A stretch of DNA of 6,269 bases, from contig JAFNVE010000145.1 in assembly GCA_017379955.1 (NCBI GenBank), positions 1-6,269 of the forward strand, written 5' to 3'. Under the pieces are notes generated by a model, which saw only the letters and a program-made list of their open reading frames with translations, did not search any database and was not told the origin of the DNA. This stretch comes from Tidjanibacter sp. (GTDB lineage: Bacteria; Bacteroidota; Bacteroidia; Bacteroidales; Rikenellaceae). Positions 1-6,075 of the stretch are shown piece by piece; position 1 is the stretch's first letter, and the number at the start of each line of letters is the position of its first letter. Made by a program: the position numbers and the translations under genes.

Positions 1-391
1 AAATCTCGCGAGTGATAAGGTGGTCGCGGATACGCTGGTCGATACCCTTATAGTGGCCGCAAAGGATGATAATATTCTCCATCATCGAGAGGCGGTTTGC
101 CTCGTGCTGATTATATACAATGCCGTCGGGCGACATATAAATCACCTCGTCGTAGGTGCGCTCCGACTGCAACTTCTCTACAAGTTCAAACACCGGCTCA
201 CACTTCATAACCATACCCGCCTCACCACCAAATGGGTAGTCGTCGGTTGTCTTGCGTTTGTCGTGAGCATAGTCGTGCAGGTTATGTACTACAATCTCCA
301 CCAGCCCCTTCTGCTGAGCACGCGAGAGGATTGACTCACCAAGTGGCGAGGCAAGCAAATCGGGTACCACACTGATAATATCTATTCTCAT
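1..391 (-). CDS. trmD: tRNA (guanine-37-N1)-methyltransferase TrmD, N-terminal part (gene runs off the left edge)
   Basis: TrmD transfers a methyl group from S-adenosylmethionine to N1 of G37, next to the anticodon, in tRNAs reading CNN codons; this prevents +1 frameshifting. It is a cytosolic homodimer of the SPOUT class. The visible 130 residues begin MRIDIISVVPDLL and carry the family signatures DDYPFGGEAGMV at residues 50-61 and CGHYKGIDQR at residues 111-120, the latter in the knotted SAM-binding region. The family is usually about 225-250 residues, so roughly half the gene is missing at the window edge and nothing suggests it is broken. The ATG at 389-391 is the family start. It lies 6 bp after the stop of the upstream hydrolase gene, so the two are very likely cotranscribed. 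Identification is from conserved motifs and is near certain. Confidence 0.96.
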   Translation of the reverse strand, partial: MRIDIISVVPDLLASPLGESILSRAQQKGLVEIVVHNLHDYAHDKRKTTDDYPFGGEAGMVMKCEPVFELVEKLQSERTYDEVIYMSPDGIVYNQHEANRLSMMENIIILCGHYKGIDQRIRDHLITREI

Positions 392-397
392 AACTCC

Positions 398-1075
398 TTA
401 CTCCTCATACGGTTGGTTAAATCCACCCTGCAACACCTCAGCAACAAACGGGTTGTACATAGCCTCGTGACCTACCGAACTGTCGGCACCATGGCCAGGA
501 TAGATACGCACCTCATCACCAAGGGGCAAAATCTTCTTCACAATGCTCTCCATAATCTGGTCGTAGTCGCCACCCAGCAGGTCTGTGCGACCAATACTCT
601 CACGGAAGAGGGTATCGCCCGTAAAGAGCACTCCATCCTCACGATTGAAGTAGCAGAGATGTCCTGGGCAGTGGCCTGGGGTGTGCAACACCTCCAAGGT
701 TGTATTTCCGAAAGTAACCTTATCGCCATCTGCAAGCTCCTTGTCAATTTTCAGAGGCTCGGTTGCCGCACGGAAACCAAACAATCTGCCCTGGGTAACT
801 GCCTGACGAAGCAGCGGTTCATCGGCACTGTTCATACAGAACGGAGCGCCAAATCGACTCCTTAGAACCTCAATGCCTGGGGTGTGATCAAAGTGACCGT
901 GGGTATTAAGCAAATACTTAACCGTTAGTCCCTTAGCCTCGATAAAGGCAAAGAGCTTCTCATCCTCAATCTGGTTGTAATTACCTGCATCAACAATCAC
1001 TGCCTCGCAAGTCTCATCCCACACGACATAGGTATTCTCGCCAAGGCTATTGAAGGTAAATCTGGCTATATTCAT
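398..1075 (-). CDS. Metallo-beta-lactamase-fold hydrolase, glyoxalase II-like (YcbL type)
   Basis: This 225-residue cytosolic protein belongs to the glyoxalase II branch of the metallo-beta-lactamase superfamily, dinuclear-metal enzymes that commonly cleave thioesters such as acyl-glutathione. All expected metal ligands are present: HGHFDH at 59-64 (His59, His61, Asp63, His64), His135 in HTPGH, the bridging Asp154 in FTGDTLF, and His195 in YPGHG. The protein lacks the C-terminal substrate-binding domain of classical human-type glyoxalase II, as in short YcbL-like enzymes, so the substrate cannot be stated; many Bacteroidota lack glutathione. The ATG at 1073-1075 gives the standard N-terminus (MNIARFTFNSLGENTYVV). 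It is the first gene of a minus-strand pair with trmD and lies behind a candidate promoter in the divergent region. No sign of damage. The fold is secure; the reaction is inferred only at class level. Confidence 0.92.
   Translation of the reverse strand: MNIARFTFNSLGENTYVVWDETCEAVIVDAGNYNQIEDEKLFAFIEAKGLTVKYLLNTHGHFDHTPGIEVLRSRFGAPFCMNSADEPLLRQAVTQGRLFGFRAATEPLKIDKELADGDKVTFGNTTLEVLHTPGHCPGHLCYFNREDGVLFTGDTLFRESIGRTDLLGGDYDQIMESIVKKILPLGDEVRIYPGHGADSSVGHEAMYNPFVAEVLQGGFNQPYEE
401..406 (-). promoter_or_regulatory. Ribosome binding site for trmD inside the end of the upstream gene
   Basis: Read on the minus strand, GAGGAG encodes the last two Glu codons of the hydrolase gene and sits 9 nt before the trmD ATG, a good Shine-Dalgarno spacing. 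A second purine run, AAGGAG at 394-399, overlaps the hydrolase stop codon but is only 2 nt from the ATG. Most other genes in the window lack a clear Shine-Dalgarno motif, as is usual in Bacteroidota. This site therefore suggests that trmD is translated by ribosomes finishing the upstream gene. Confidence 0.55.
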
Positions 1076-1110
1076 ATTCTCAGTTTACTTAATCCAAAAA
1101 CAAATTATGA

Positions 1111-1118
1111 CAAATATA
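1111..1118 (-). promoter_or_regulatory. Candidate -7 box for the hydrolase-trmD unit
   Basis: On the minus strand this reads TATATTTG, an exact match to the Bacteroidota -7 consensus TAnnTTTG. It would give a leader of about 30 nt before the ATG at 1075. I see no TTTG at the expected -33 distance (around 1138-1142), so the promoter is only half supported. Confidence 0.4.
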
Positions 1119-1127
1119 GCAAGTTTT

Positions 1128-1159
1128 TTTGAGAATTCTCTTTTTTGTCGCTACCTTTA
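1128..1159 (+). promoter_or_regulatory. Candidate Bacteroidota-type promoter for the plus-strand gene run
   Basis: A TTTG at 1128-1131 is followed after 20 nt by TACCTTTA at 1152-1159, which matches TAnnTTTG in all but the last base. Both the spacing and the boxes fit the Bacteroidota primary sigma-factor promoter. Transcription would begin near 1166, giving a leader of about 40 nt before the ATG at 1208. A start codon further upstream than about 1166 is therefore unlikely. This is the only good promoter I see for the six plus-strand genes. Confidence 0.55.
1131..1140. repeat. Perfect 10-bp palindrome GAGAATTCTC between T-tracts
   Basis: This self-complementary decamer lies between a T7 run (1124-1130) and a T6 run (1141-1146). 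It falls inside the -33/-7 spacer of the plus-strand promoter and overlaps the -33 position expected for the minus-strand promoter. That placement would suit an operator controlling both units, but a palindrome of this length can occur by chance, about once per kilobase in random sequence. Confidence 0.3.
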
Positions 1160-1207
1160 TACTCCATTATGAGATTTAAGCGACAAATAACTAATAAACT
1201 AAATAAT

Positions 1208-2041
1208 ATGAAGAGAGTAATTACTATCGTTTTCTGCCTGCTTTTCAGTGCAACCCTTAGCGCACAATTTGGCAGAAATTATGTTTACAAGACCGTTAAG
1301 GATATCGCCTATCGTGCCGAGAATCCCAACGAGTACGCCGCAGAGCGTTGCAAACTCGACATCTACTACCCTTCCGACAAGGAGAACTTCTCCACCCTCA
1401 TCTGGTACCACGGTGGTGGTCTGACAGGTGGCCAGAAGAGCGTACCTGCTGACTTGATGAACAAGGGTTTTGCTATTGTGGCTGTTGGCTATCGTCTGTC
1501 GCCTGGTGCAACCATTGAGGAGTGTATCGATGATGCAGCGGCAGCAGCAGCGTGGGTTATCAACCACATTGGCGAGTATGGTGGTAACAAGGAGATGATT
1601 TTTGTTTCGGGTCACTCGGCTGGTGGTTATCTTACCTCGATGATTGGTATGGACAAGCGTTGGATGGCGAAGTATGGTTTGGATCCCGACAACTCGTTTG
1701 CGGCTCTGCTCCCATACAGCGGCCAGGCCATCACCCACTTCACACGTCGTAGCGAGATGGGTATGAAGGACACTCAGCCTCTGGTTGACGAACTCTCGCC
1801 CCTCTACCATGTTCGCCCCGACTGCCCTCCTATGGTTATCTACTCGGGTGACAGAGAGTTGGAGATGTTGGGCCGATATGAGGAGAACGCATACCTCTGG
1901 CGTATGATGACTATCTGTGGCCACAAGGATGTCACTCTCTACGAGTTTGACGGCTTCAACCACAACACAATGGTAACACCTGCCCACCAGCTTGCAGTGC
2001 AGTATATTATGGGCAAGGAGCGTGCAGCACAGCGTAAATAA
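1208..2041 (+). CDS. Secreted alpha/beta-hydrolase, esterase/lipase-like (acetylesterase family)
   Basis: A 277-residue exported serine hydrolase of the alpha/beta-hydrolase fold, related to carboxylesterases and hormone-sensitive-lipase-like enzymes. Residues 1-19 form a signal peptide with a likely cut after LSA, before Gln20. The mature part has the oxyanion-hole motif HGGG (68-71), the nucleophile elbow GHSAG with Ser137, and probable triad partners Asp215 (YSGDREL) and His252 (GFNHNTM). A YRLSP motif (95-99) and a DDAAAAAAWV helix follow the usual esterase layout. The ATG at 1208 was chosen because it begins directly with the signal peptide. An in-frame ATG at 1169 would be almost leaderless relative to the predicted promoter and would add a charged 13-residue extension. 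No Shine-Dalgarno is visible. It is the first gene of the run, 20 bp before the methyltransferase gene. The natural substrate, perhaps an acetylated glycan or small ester, is not evident. Confidence 0.9.
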   Translation: MKRVITIVFCLLFSATLSAQFGRNYVYKTVKDIAYRAENPNEYAAERCKLDIYYPSDKENFSTLIWYHGGGLTGGQKSVPADLMNKGFAIVAVGYRLSPGATIEECIDDAAAAAAWVINHIGEYGGNKEMIFVSGHSAGGYLTSMIGMDKRWMAKYGLDPDNSFAALLPYSGQAITHFTRRSEMGMKDTQPLVDELSPLYHVRPDCPPMVIYSGDRELEMLGRYEENAYLWRMMTICGHKDVTLYEFDGFNHNTMVTPAHQLAVQYIMGKERAAQRK

Positions 2042-2061
2042 CAATAAAACAAGATAATAAA

Positions 2062-3471
2062 GTGGCAAGAAAAAGAGATAAATACCCTCGTATTGAGGGC
2101 TTGGAGATAACCGCACTCGCTGCCGAAGGCAAGGCACTCGGACACTACAACGATATGGTGGTGTTTGTACCCATGACCGTTCCAGGCGATGTGGTAGACG
2201 TACAGGTTAAGCAGAAACGCAAACGCTACATGGAGGGCTATGTGGTTGGCGTACAGAAGTATTCCGACCTCCGCACCACCCCCGCCTGCGCACACTTTGG
2301 CGTGTGTGGCGGTTGCAAATGGCAGTGTCTGCCATACGAGGAGCAGTTGCGTTTCAAGCAGCAGCAGGTAGTAGAGCAACTCACCCGCATTGGCAAGGTT
2401 GAACTTCCCGAGATATCCCCCATCCTCGGCTCAGAGAAGACACTCTTCTATCGCAACAAGTTGGAGTTCACTTTTGCACCTCGTCGTTGGAAGACCTACG
2501 AAGAGATTGCAGCAGGTGAGGATATCCCCGACACTCCCGCACTCGGTTTCCATATCCCCGAGATGTTCGACAAGATTCTCGACATCGACAAATGCTACCT
2601 TCAAGCCGACCCATCAAACGCTATCCGTCTGGAGCTCAAACGCTTCTGTGTTGATAACGGTCTAACATTCCACGACATCCGCCAACACACGGGACTGATG
2701 CGCGGAGTAATTATCCGCACTGCATCGACTGGCGAGGTAATGGTGATTGTCATCTTTGGCGAGGATAAGCCCAAGGAGATTGAGATGGTTATGGAGCACC
2801 TCCGCACAACATTTAGCGAGATAACATCGTTAATATATATGATTAACACCAAGTTGAACGACTCGGTGACCGATGTGGATGCTCACTGCTACGCAGGTAA
2901 AGACCATATCTTGGAGGAGATGGAGGGACTGAAATTTAAGGTTGGCCCCAAATCCTTCTACCAGACCAACTCGGAGCAGGCATACCGCCTCTACTCTGTC
3001 ACTCGTGCCATGGCCGATTTGCAGGGCGAAGAGGTTGTGTATGACCTCTACACAGGTACAGGCACCATCGCCAATTTTGTGGCTGGCAAGGCTAAGAAGG
3101 TGGTTGGTGTGGAGTACGTTCCCGAGGCAATTGAGGATGCAAAGGTCAACTCGGCACTCAACGGCATTGAGAATACCGTATTCTATGCCGGCGATATGAA
3201 GGATGTATTGAGCGACGCCTTTATCGAGGAGAACGGCAAGCCCGATGTTATCATCCTCGACCCACCCAGAGCAGGTGTTCACGAGGACGTGATTGCGACA
3301 ATCCTCCGTGCTGCTCCCGAGAAGATAGTTTATGTAAGTTGCAACCCCGCAACTCAGGCACGCGATTTGGCTCTGCTTGACGAGGCGTACAAGGTTGTAG
3401 CAATTCAGCCGGTGGATATGTTCCCGCATACACACCACGTTGAGAACGTAGTAAAACTTATTAAGCGATGA
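2062..3471 (+). CDS. rlmD: 23S rRNA (uracil-C5)-methyltransferase, RlmD/RumA family, GTG start
   Basis: A 469-residue SAM-dependent enzyme that forms 5-methyluridine in RNA, most likely U1939 of 23S rRNA. It has an N-terminal TRAM-like RNA-binding domain (about residues 10-65), then iron-sulfur cluster cysteines Cys76, Cys82 and Cys85 in CAHFGVCGGC plus Cys178. The catalytic domain carries FYQTN (299-303), SAM motif DLYTGTGTIANF (328-339), DPPRAG (400-405), the nucleophile Cys427 in VSCNPATQARDL, and the probable base Glu461 near the C-terminus. All catalytic residues are intact. The GTG start is preferred because the next in-frame ATG, at residue 32, would cut off the TRAM domain, and the MARK start is typical of Bacteroidota members. 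It overlaps the next gene by 4 bp (ATGA). The exact target (U1939, U747 or both, as in RlmCD, or a tRNA position) cannot be settled from sequence alone. Confidence 0.93.
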   Translation: MARKRDKYPRIEGLEITALAAEGKALGHYNDMVVFVPMTVPGDVVDVQVKQKRKRYMEGYVVGVQKYSDLRTTPACAHFGVCGGCKWQCLPYEEQLRFKQQQVVEQLTRIGKVELPEISPILGSEKTLFYRNKLEFTFAPRRWKTYEEIAAGEDIPDTPALGFHIPEMFDKILDIDKCYLQADPSNAIRLELKRFCVDNGLTFHDIRQHTGLMRGVIIRTASTGEVMVIVIFGEDKPKEIEMVMEHLRTTFSEITSLIYMINTKLNDSVTDVDAHCYAGKDHILEEMEGLKFKVGPKSFYQTNSEQAYRLYSVTRAMADLQGEEVVYDLYTGTGTIANFVAGKAKKVVGVEYVPEAIEDAKVNSALNGIENTVFYAGDMKDVLSDAFIEENGKPDVIILDPPRAGVHEDVIATILRAAPEKIVYVSCNPATQARDLALLDEAYKVVAIQPVDMFPHTHHVENVVKLIKR

Positions 3472-4076
3472 AACGATTCTTTGCACTTCTGACCTTTGCA
3501 CTTTGTGTGGCCACGGCGGGCTACGCACAAGTTGAGCCGTTGAACTATATCGAGGCTGAGCTGAGCGACACACCCGACACAGGGTTTGTCTATCAACTCC
3601 CCTACTCGATTGGCACAAAGGCTACGGCAGTGAAGATTTCGCACATCGAGGCACAACATCTCCCCGACAATTTGGTAAACTTCCGTGCCTACGAGTTCCG
3701 CTTCAAGGAGCACACCGACATCTGTGCTGCACGCTCCGGCAAGGTGATTTTGGTGGACTGGCCAAAGGTGCAGATTCAGCACTCGGACGGCACCATTGCC
3801 GAGTATAACGCATTGGAGAGATACACTATCTGCGTGGAGGTTGGCGACGAGGTAAAGAGTGGCGACAAGATTGGCGAGAGTAGTCATAGTCTCTTTTCGG
3901 ATTATGAGCATGTTGTAACATTTGAGTTGTATCACCGTATGAGAAACACCAACCTCAACGGAGTCAGAGGACGAGTTCAGGTGTTGAATCACTACTTAGA
4001 CCCTCTTTTCAAGAGTCAGAAGGGTGTTAAACCTCTGCGTGATATGAAACGATACAAAGCTAAAAAGGTCAAATAA
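3468..4076 (+). CDS. Secreted LytM/M23-like protein lacking the usual zinc ligands
   Basis: A 202-residue exported protein with a signal peptide (1-20, cut after GYA before Gln21) and a degenerate LytM (peptidase M23) domain at about residues 70-155. The beta-strand landmarks fit: AARSGKVI (87-94), QHSDGTIAEYNAL (104-116, compare HADGTYAVYAHL), VEVGDEVKSGDKIGES (123-138) and TFEL (151-154). The metal-binding positions do not. The HxH of active enzymes (HLHFE) is VVTFE here (149-153), and the Asp of HxxxD aligns with Glu76. The first His aligns with Phe72 unless the distant His64 serves. It is therefore probably a binding or regulatory domain, as in EnvC/NlpD-type amidase activators, and not an active endopeptidase. 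It starts within the stop codon of rlmD (ATGA overlap), implying coupled translation, and 14 bp separate it from the SIMPL gene. Fold assignment is by motif reading; loss of activity is inferred. Confidence 0.75.
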   Translation: MKRFFALLTFALCVATAGYAQVEPLNYIEAELSDTPDTGFVYQLPYSIGTKATAVKISHIEAQHLPDNLVNFRAYEFRFKEHTDICAARSGKVILVDWPKVQIQHSDGTIAEYNALERYTICVEVGDEVKSGDKIGESSHSLFSDYEHVVTFELYHRMRNTNLNGVRGRVQVLNHYLDPLFKSQKGVKPLRDMKRYKAKKVK

Positions 4077-4090
4077 ATAAAGATTGAGTT

Positions 4091-4813
4091 ATGAAGAAGG
4101 TATTTTCGTTATTGGTTGTGGCTTGTTTTGCTCTTTCGGCACAGGCACAGACCCCCGAAGTTGTAGTACTTGACAAAGAGAGTTTTATTGAGGTTAGCGC
4201 GACTGCTGAGCGCAAGGTAGACCCCAATGAGATTGAGGTGAGCATCACTCTCGAACAGACGGGAATCAATGAGAAAGTACCCGTTGACCGCCAGCAACGC
4301 AACCTTATTTCGGCACTCGACAAGGCAGGAATCCCCGCCACCGAGAGGCTGAAAATCGAGGATGTGAGCAACTCACTGCGCGAGGCCTTTTTGCGCAAGG
4401 ATGAGGTGCGCACCTCCAAGCGATTTACCCTCACACTCCACACCCCGCAAGAGCTTGCGACTGCCTTTGCTATCTTCAACCAATTCGGCATAAGCAATGC
4501 AAATGTGAGCAAGGCTACCCGTAACGACTTCGACACCCTTAAAGCCGAACTCCGTGCTGAGGCTATGAGCAACGCAAAGGCGATGGCCGACACACTTGCC
4601 GAGTCGGTAGGTCAGAAGGCCGGCAAGGCATTTTGGATTAACGATAGCGGTTATATGGCTGGCGAGGGTGGCAGTGTCACTCGCTATGGCGTTATGCTCA
4701 AATCGAGCAATATGATGGACTCCGCAATGCCCGAGTCGGCTGTGGAGGAGAGCCTGCAATTCAACAAATTGCAACTCAGATATACGATTAATGCGAAATT
4801 TTATCTATTTTAG
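4091..4813 (+). CDS. Exported SIMPL (DUF541) domain protein
   Basis: A 240-residue secreted protein, probably periplasmic. Residues 1-19 form a signal peptide ending AQA before Gln20. VVAC at 9-12 loosely resembles a lipobox, but the hydrophobic stretch continues past it, so a cleaved soluble form is favoured. The SIMPL domain fills most of the rest. It opens with the characteristic strand IEVSATAERKVDPNEIEVSI (33-52), has a central region with paired strands and helices, and includes the helix KAELRAEAMSNAKAMADTLA (151-170) followed by VGQKAGK (173-179). This helix, with its repeated Ala and Lys, is a hallmark of the family. Family members include E. coli YggE, linked to oxidative stress, and form oligomeric rings, but no biochemical role is established. 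It lies 14 bp after the LytM-like gene and 29 bp before cdd. Confidence 0.9.
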   Translation: MKKVFSLLVVACFALSAQAQTPEVVVLDKESFIEVSATAERKVDPNEIEVSITLEQTGINEKVPVDRQQRNLISALDKAGIPATERLKIEDVSNSLREAFLRKDEVRTSKRFTLTLHTPQELATAFAIFNQFGISNANVSKATRNDFDTLKAELRAEAMSNAKAMADTLAESVGQKAGKAFWINDSGYMAGEGGSVTRYGVMLKSSNMMDSAMPESAVEESLQFNKLQLRYTINAKFYLF

Positions 4814-4842
4814 CACTGCAAAATAGTAATTTAGAGATAGGT

Positions 4843-5298
4843 ATGAAGCAGACTTTTCGTTTCGACTACGAGCATTATGACTCTCTCGAACTCCTCTCAG
4901 CGGAGGACAGGGAGCTTATTGACGCAGCCCGCGGTGCCCTGAGTGGCGCACACCCCGACTTCTCGAACTTCCGCGTAGGTGCGGCAGCAAGACTTGCAAG
5001 TGGCAAGATTGTGATTGGCAGCAACCAGGAGAGCGAGGTTTTCCCCGCCACTATGTGTGCTGAGCGCACCCTGCTCTATCATCACCAGGCAACTATGGCC
5101 GACGACCATATCAAGGCACTTGCTATCGTATCGTCGCCCGGTGAGAGAGAGTGCTACCCCTGCGGTCAGTGCCGTCAGGTGTTGCGCGACGTGGAGAAAC
5201 GACAAGGCGCAGATTTTAAGGTTATTATGTGCAGCAACACCTCTGCAAGTGTTGTGCGCAGAGCCACCGACCTGCTTCCATTTACTTTTGAACTTTAA
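4843..5298 (+). CDS. cdd: Cytidine deaminase
   Basis: A 151-residue cytosolic zinc enzyme that deaminates cytidine and deoxycytidine to uridine and deoxyuridine in pyrimidine salvage. The zinc and catalytic motifs are complete: CAE at 72-74 gives Cys72 and the proton-shuttling Glu74, and PCGQC at 106-110 gives Cys107 and Cys110. FSNFRVGAA (40-48) and N61-Q62-E63 match the substrate-binding FS.F.VGAA and N-x-E segments. The three-cysteine zinc site and small size match the homotetrameric class. The N-terminus is about 15 residues longer than in the B. subtilis enzyme, as is common in Bacteroidota. The start at 4843 is the first ATG after the SIMPL stop, with no clear Shine-Dalgarno. It lies 18 bp before the pseudouridine synthase gene and is probably cotranscribed. 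Confident by motif. Confidence 0.95.
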   Translation: MKQTFRFDYEHYDSLELLSAEDRELIDAARGALSGAHPDFSNFRVGAAARLASGKIVIGSNQESEVFPATMCAERTLLYHHQATMADDHIKALAIVSSPGERECYPCGQCRQVLRDVEKRQGADFKVIMCSNTSASVVRRATDLLPFTFEL

Positions 5299-5316
5299 CC
5301 CACCCCTTATAGAATT

Positions 5317-6009
5317 ATGTTTAAACCCGAAGATATTCTTTATGAAGACAATCACCTGATTGCCGTTAATAAACACACTGGCGACCTCGTGCAGAGCGAC
5401 CCCGACGGCACTACCTCACTCGAAGATGAGGTAAAGGCCTATATCAAGCGTCGCGACAATAAGCCCGGCGCAGTATTTCTGGGCGTTATCCACCGCATCG
5501 ACCGCCCTGTAAGTGGCGTTGTGCTCTTTGCCAAGACGAGCAAGGCACTTACCCGCATGAACGAGGCTGTGCGCCTCCGTAAGATTGACAAACGCTATTG
5601 GGCTATCACCGAGGAGCGTCCCGAGGACGAGAGCGGTGAGTTGCGCCACTGGATTGCCCGCGACGGCAAGACCAACAAGAGCCACGTCTATCAGAAGCCC
5701 AAGGGCGACGCTCAGGAGGCACTTTTGAACTATGCGCTTATTGGCGCAAGCACCAACTATACACTGTTGGAGATCCACCTTATCACAGGCCGTCACCACC
5801 AAATTCGTGCCCAACTCGCACGCATCGGCTGCCCGATTAAGGGTGACTTGAAGTATGGTGCAGCACGCTCCAATAAGGGAGGCGGTATCTCTCTCCACTC
5901 GCGTAGCGTGCGCTTTGAGCACCCCACCCTCAAAGAGGAGATTTTCATCGAGGCCCCCGTTCCTCGCGAAGACAACCTCTGGCAATTCTTCGAGGAGAGC
6001 CAGGCATAA
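5317..6009 (+). CDS. RluA-family RNA pseudouridine synthase (no S4 domain)
   Basis: A 230-residue enzyme that isomerises uridine to pseudouridine in rRNA or tRNA. It consists of the catalytic domain alone: EDILYEDNHLIAVNK at 5-19 is the usual first strand pair, HRIDRPVSG at 59-67 contains the catalytic Asp62, KRYWAI at 92-97 has the conserved Tyr94, and LITGRHHQIRAQL at 155-167 is the family's TGRxHQIR motif. The RPVSG form replaces the more common RLDxxTSG ending but keeps every catalytic residue. There is no N-terminal S4 RNA-binding domain, so it resembles RluA or TruC more than RluC or RluD, and its target cannot be assigned. The ATG at 5317 puts the catalytic domain right at the N-terminus, normal for this subgroup. 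It is the last gene of the plus-strand run, ending 21 bp before a strong terminator. Confidence 0.93.
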   Translation: MFKPEDILYEDNHLIAVNKHTGDLVQSDPDGTTSLEDEVKAYIKRRDNKPGAVFLGVIHRIDRPVSGVVLFAKTSKALTRMNEAVRLRKIDKRYWAITEERPEDESGELRHWIARDGKTNKSHVYQKPKGDAQEALLNYALIGASTNYTLLEIHLITGRHHQIRAQLARIGCPIKGDLKYGAARSNKGGGISLHSRSVRFEHPTLKEEIFIEAPVPREDNLWQFFEESQA

Positions 6010-6030
6010 ATTTGGCTACACACCACACAA

Positions 6031-6066
6031 AAAGCCCGCCTTCGCAATGAAGACGGGCTTTGTTTT
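6031..6066. terminator. Bidirectional intrinsic terminator between convergent genes
   Basis: AAAGCCCGCCTTC (6031-6043) and GAAGACGGGCTTT (6049-6061) pair into a 13-bp stem with one C-A mismatch and a 5-nt loop. On the plus strand the stem ends in T's followed by GTTTT. On the minus strand it is followed by a T5 run, the complement of 6029-6033. It therefore can end both the six-gene run from the left and the LRR gene from the right. Confidence 0.88.
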
Positions 6067-6075
6067 CATATTATA

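Noticed and set aside
20..334. Plus-strand open frame of about 100 codons at the left end
   Set aside because: It is antisense to trmD, whose conserved motifs are unmistakable on the other strand.
1145..1207. Longer N-terminus for the esterase from TTG at 1145 or ATG at 1169
   Set aside because: TTG at 1145 lies upstream of the predicted -7 box, and ATG at 1169 would leave almost no leader. Both place a charged tail before an otherwise perfect signal peptide starting at 1208.
1527..1556. GCA/GCG-rich run in the esterase gene resembling a trinucleotide repeat
   Set aside because: It encodes an alanine-rich helix (residues 110-115) that is a normal feature of this esterase family.
1199..2137. 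Long open frame on the minus strand opposite the esterase gene
   Set aside because: It runs antisense to a gene with a complete catalytic triad and signal peptide; its translation shows no family motif and is rich in scattered Cys, His and Val, as expected of a shadow frame created by codon bias.
2830..3992. Minus-strand open frames opposite rlmD and the LytM-like gene
   Set aside because: No recognisable motifs and no promoter or spacing evidence; the plus-strand genes fully explain the region.
4814..4842. Possible promoter or terminator in the gap before cdd
   Set aside because: Only 29 AT-rich bases with no hairpin and no match to both promoter boxes.
5283..5290. TACTTTTG, an exact -7 consensus just before the pseudouridine synthase gene
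   Set aside because: It encodes the last residues of cytidine deaminase and has no TTTG at the -33 distance; a minor internal promoter is possible but unsupported.
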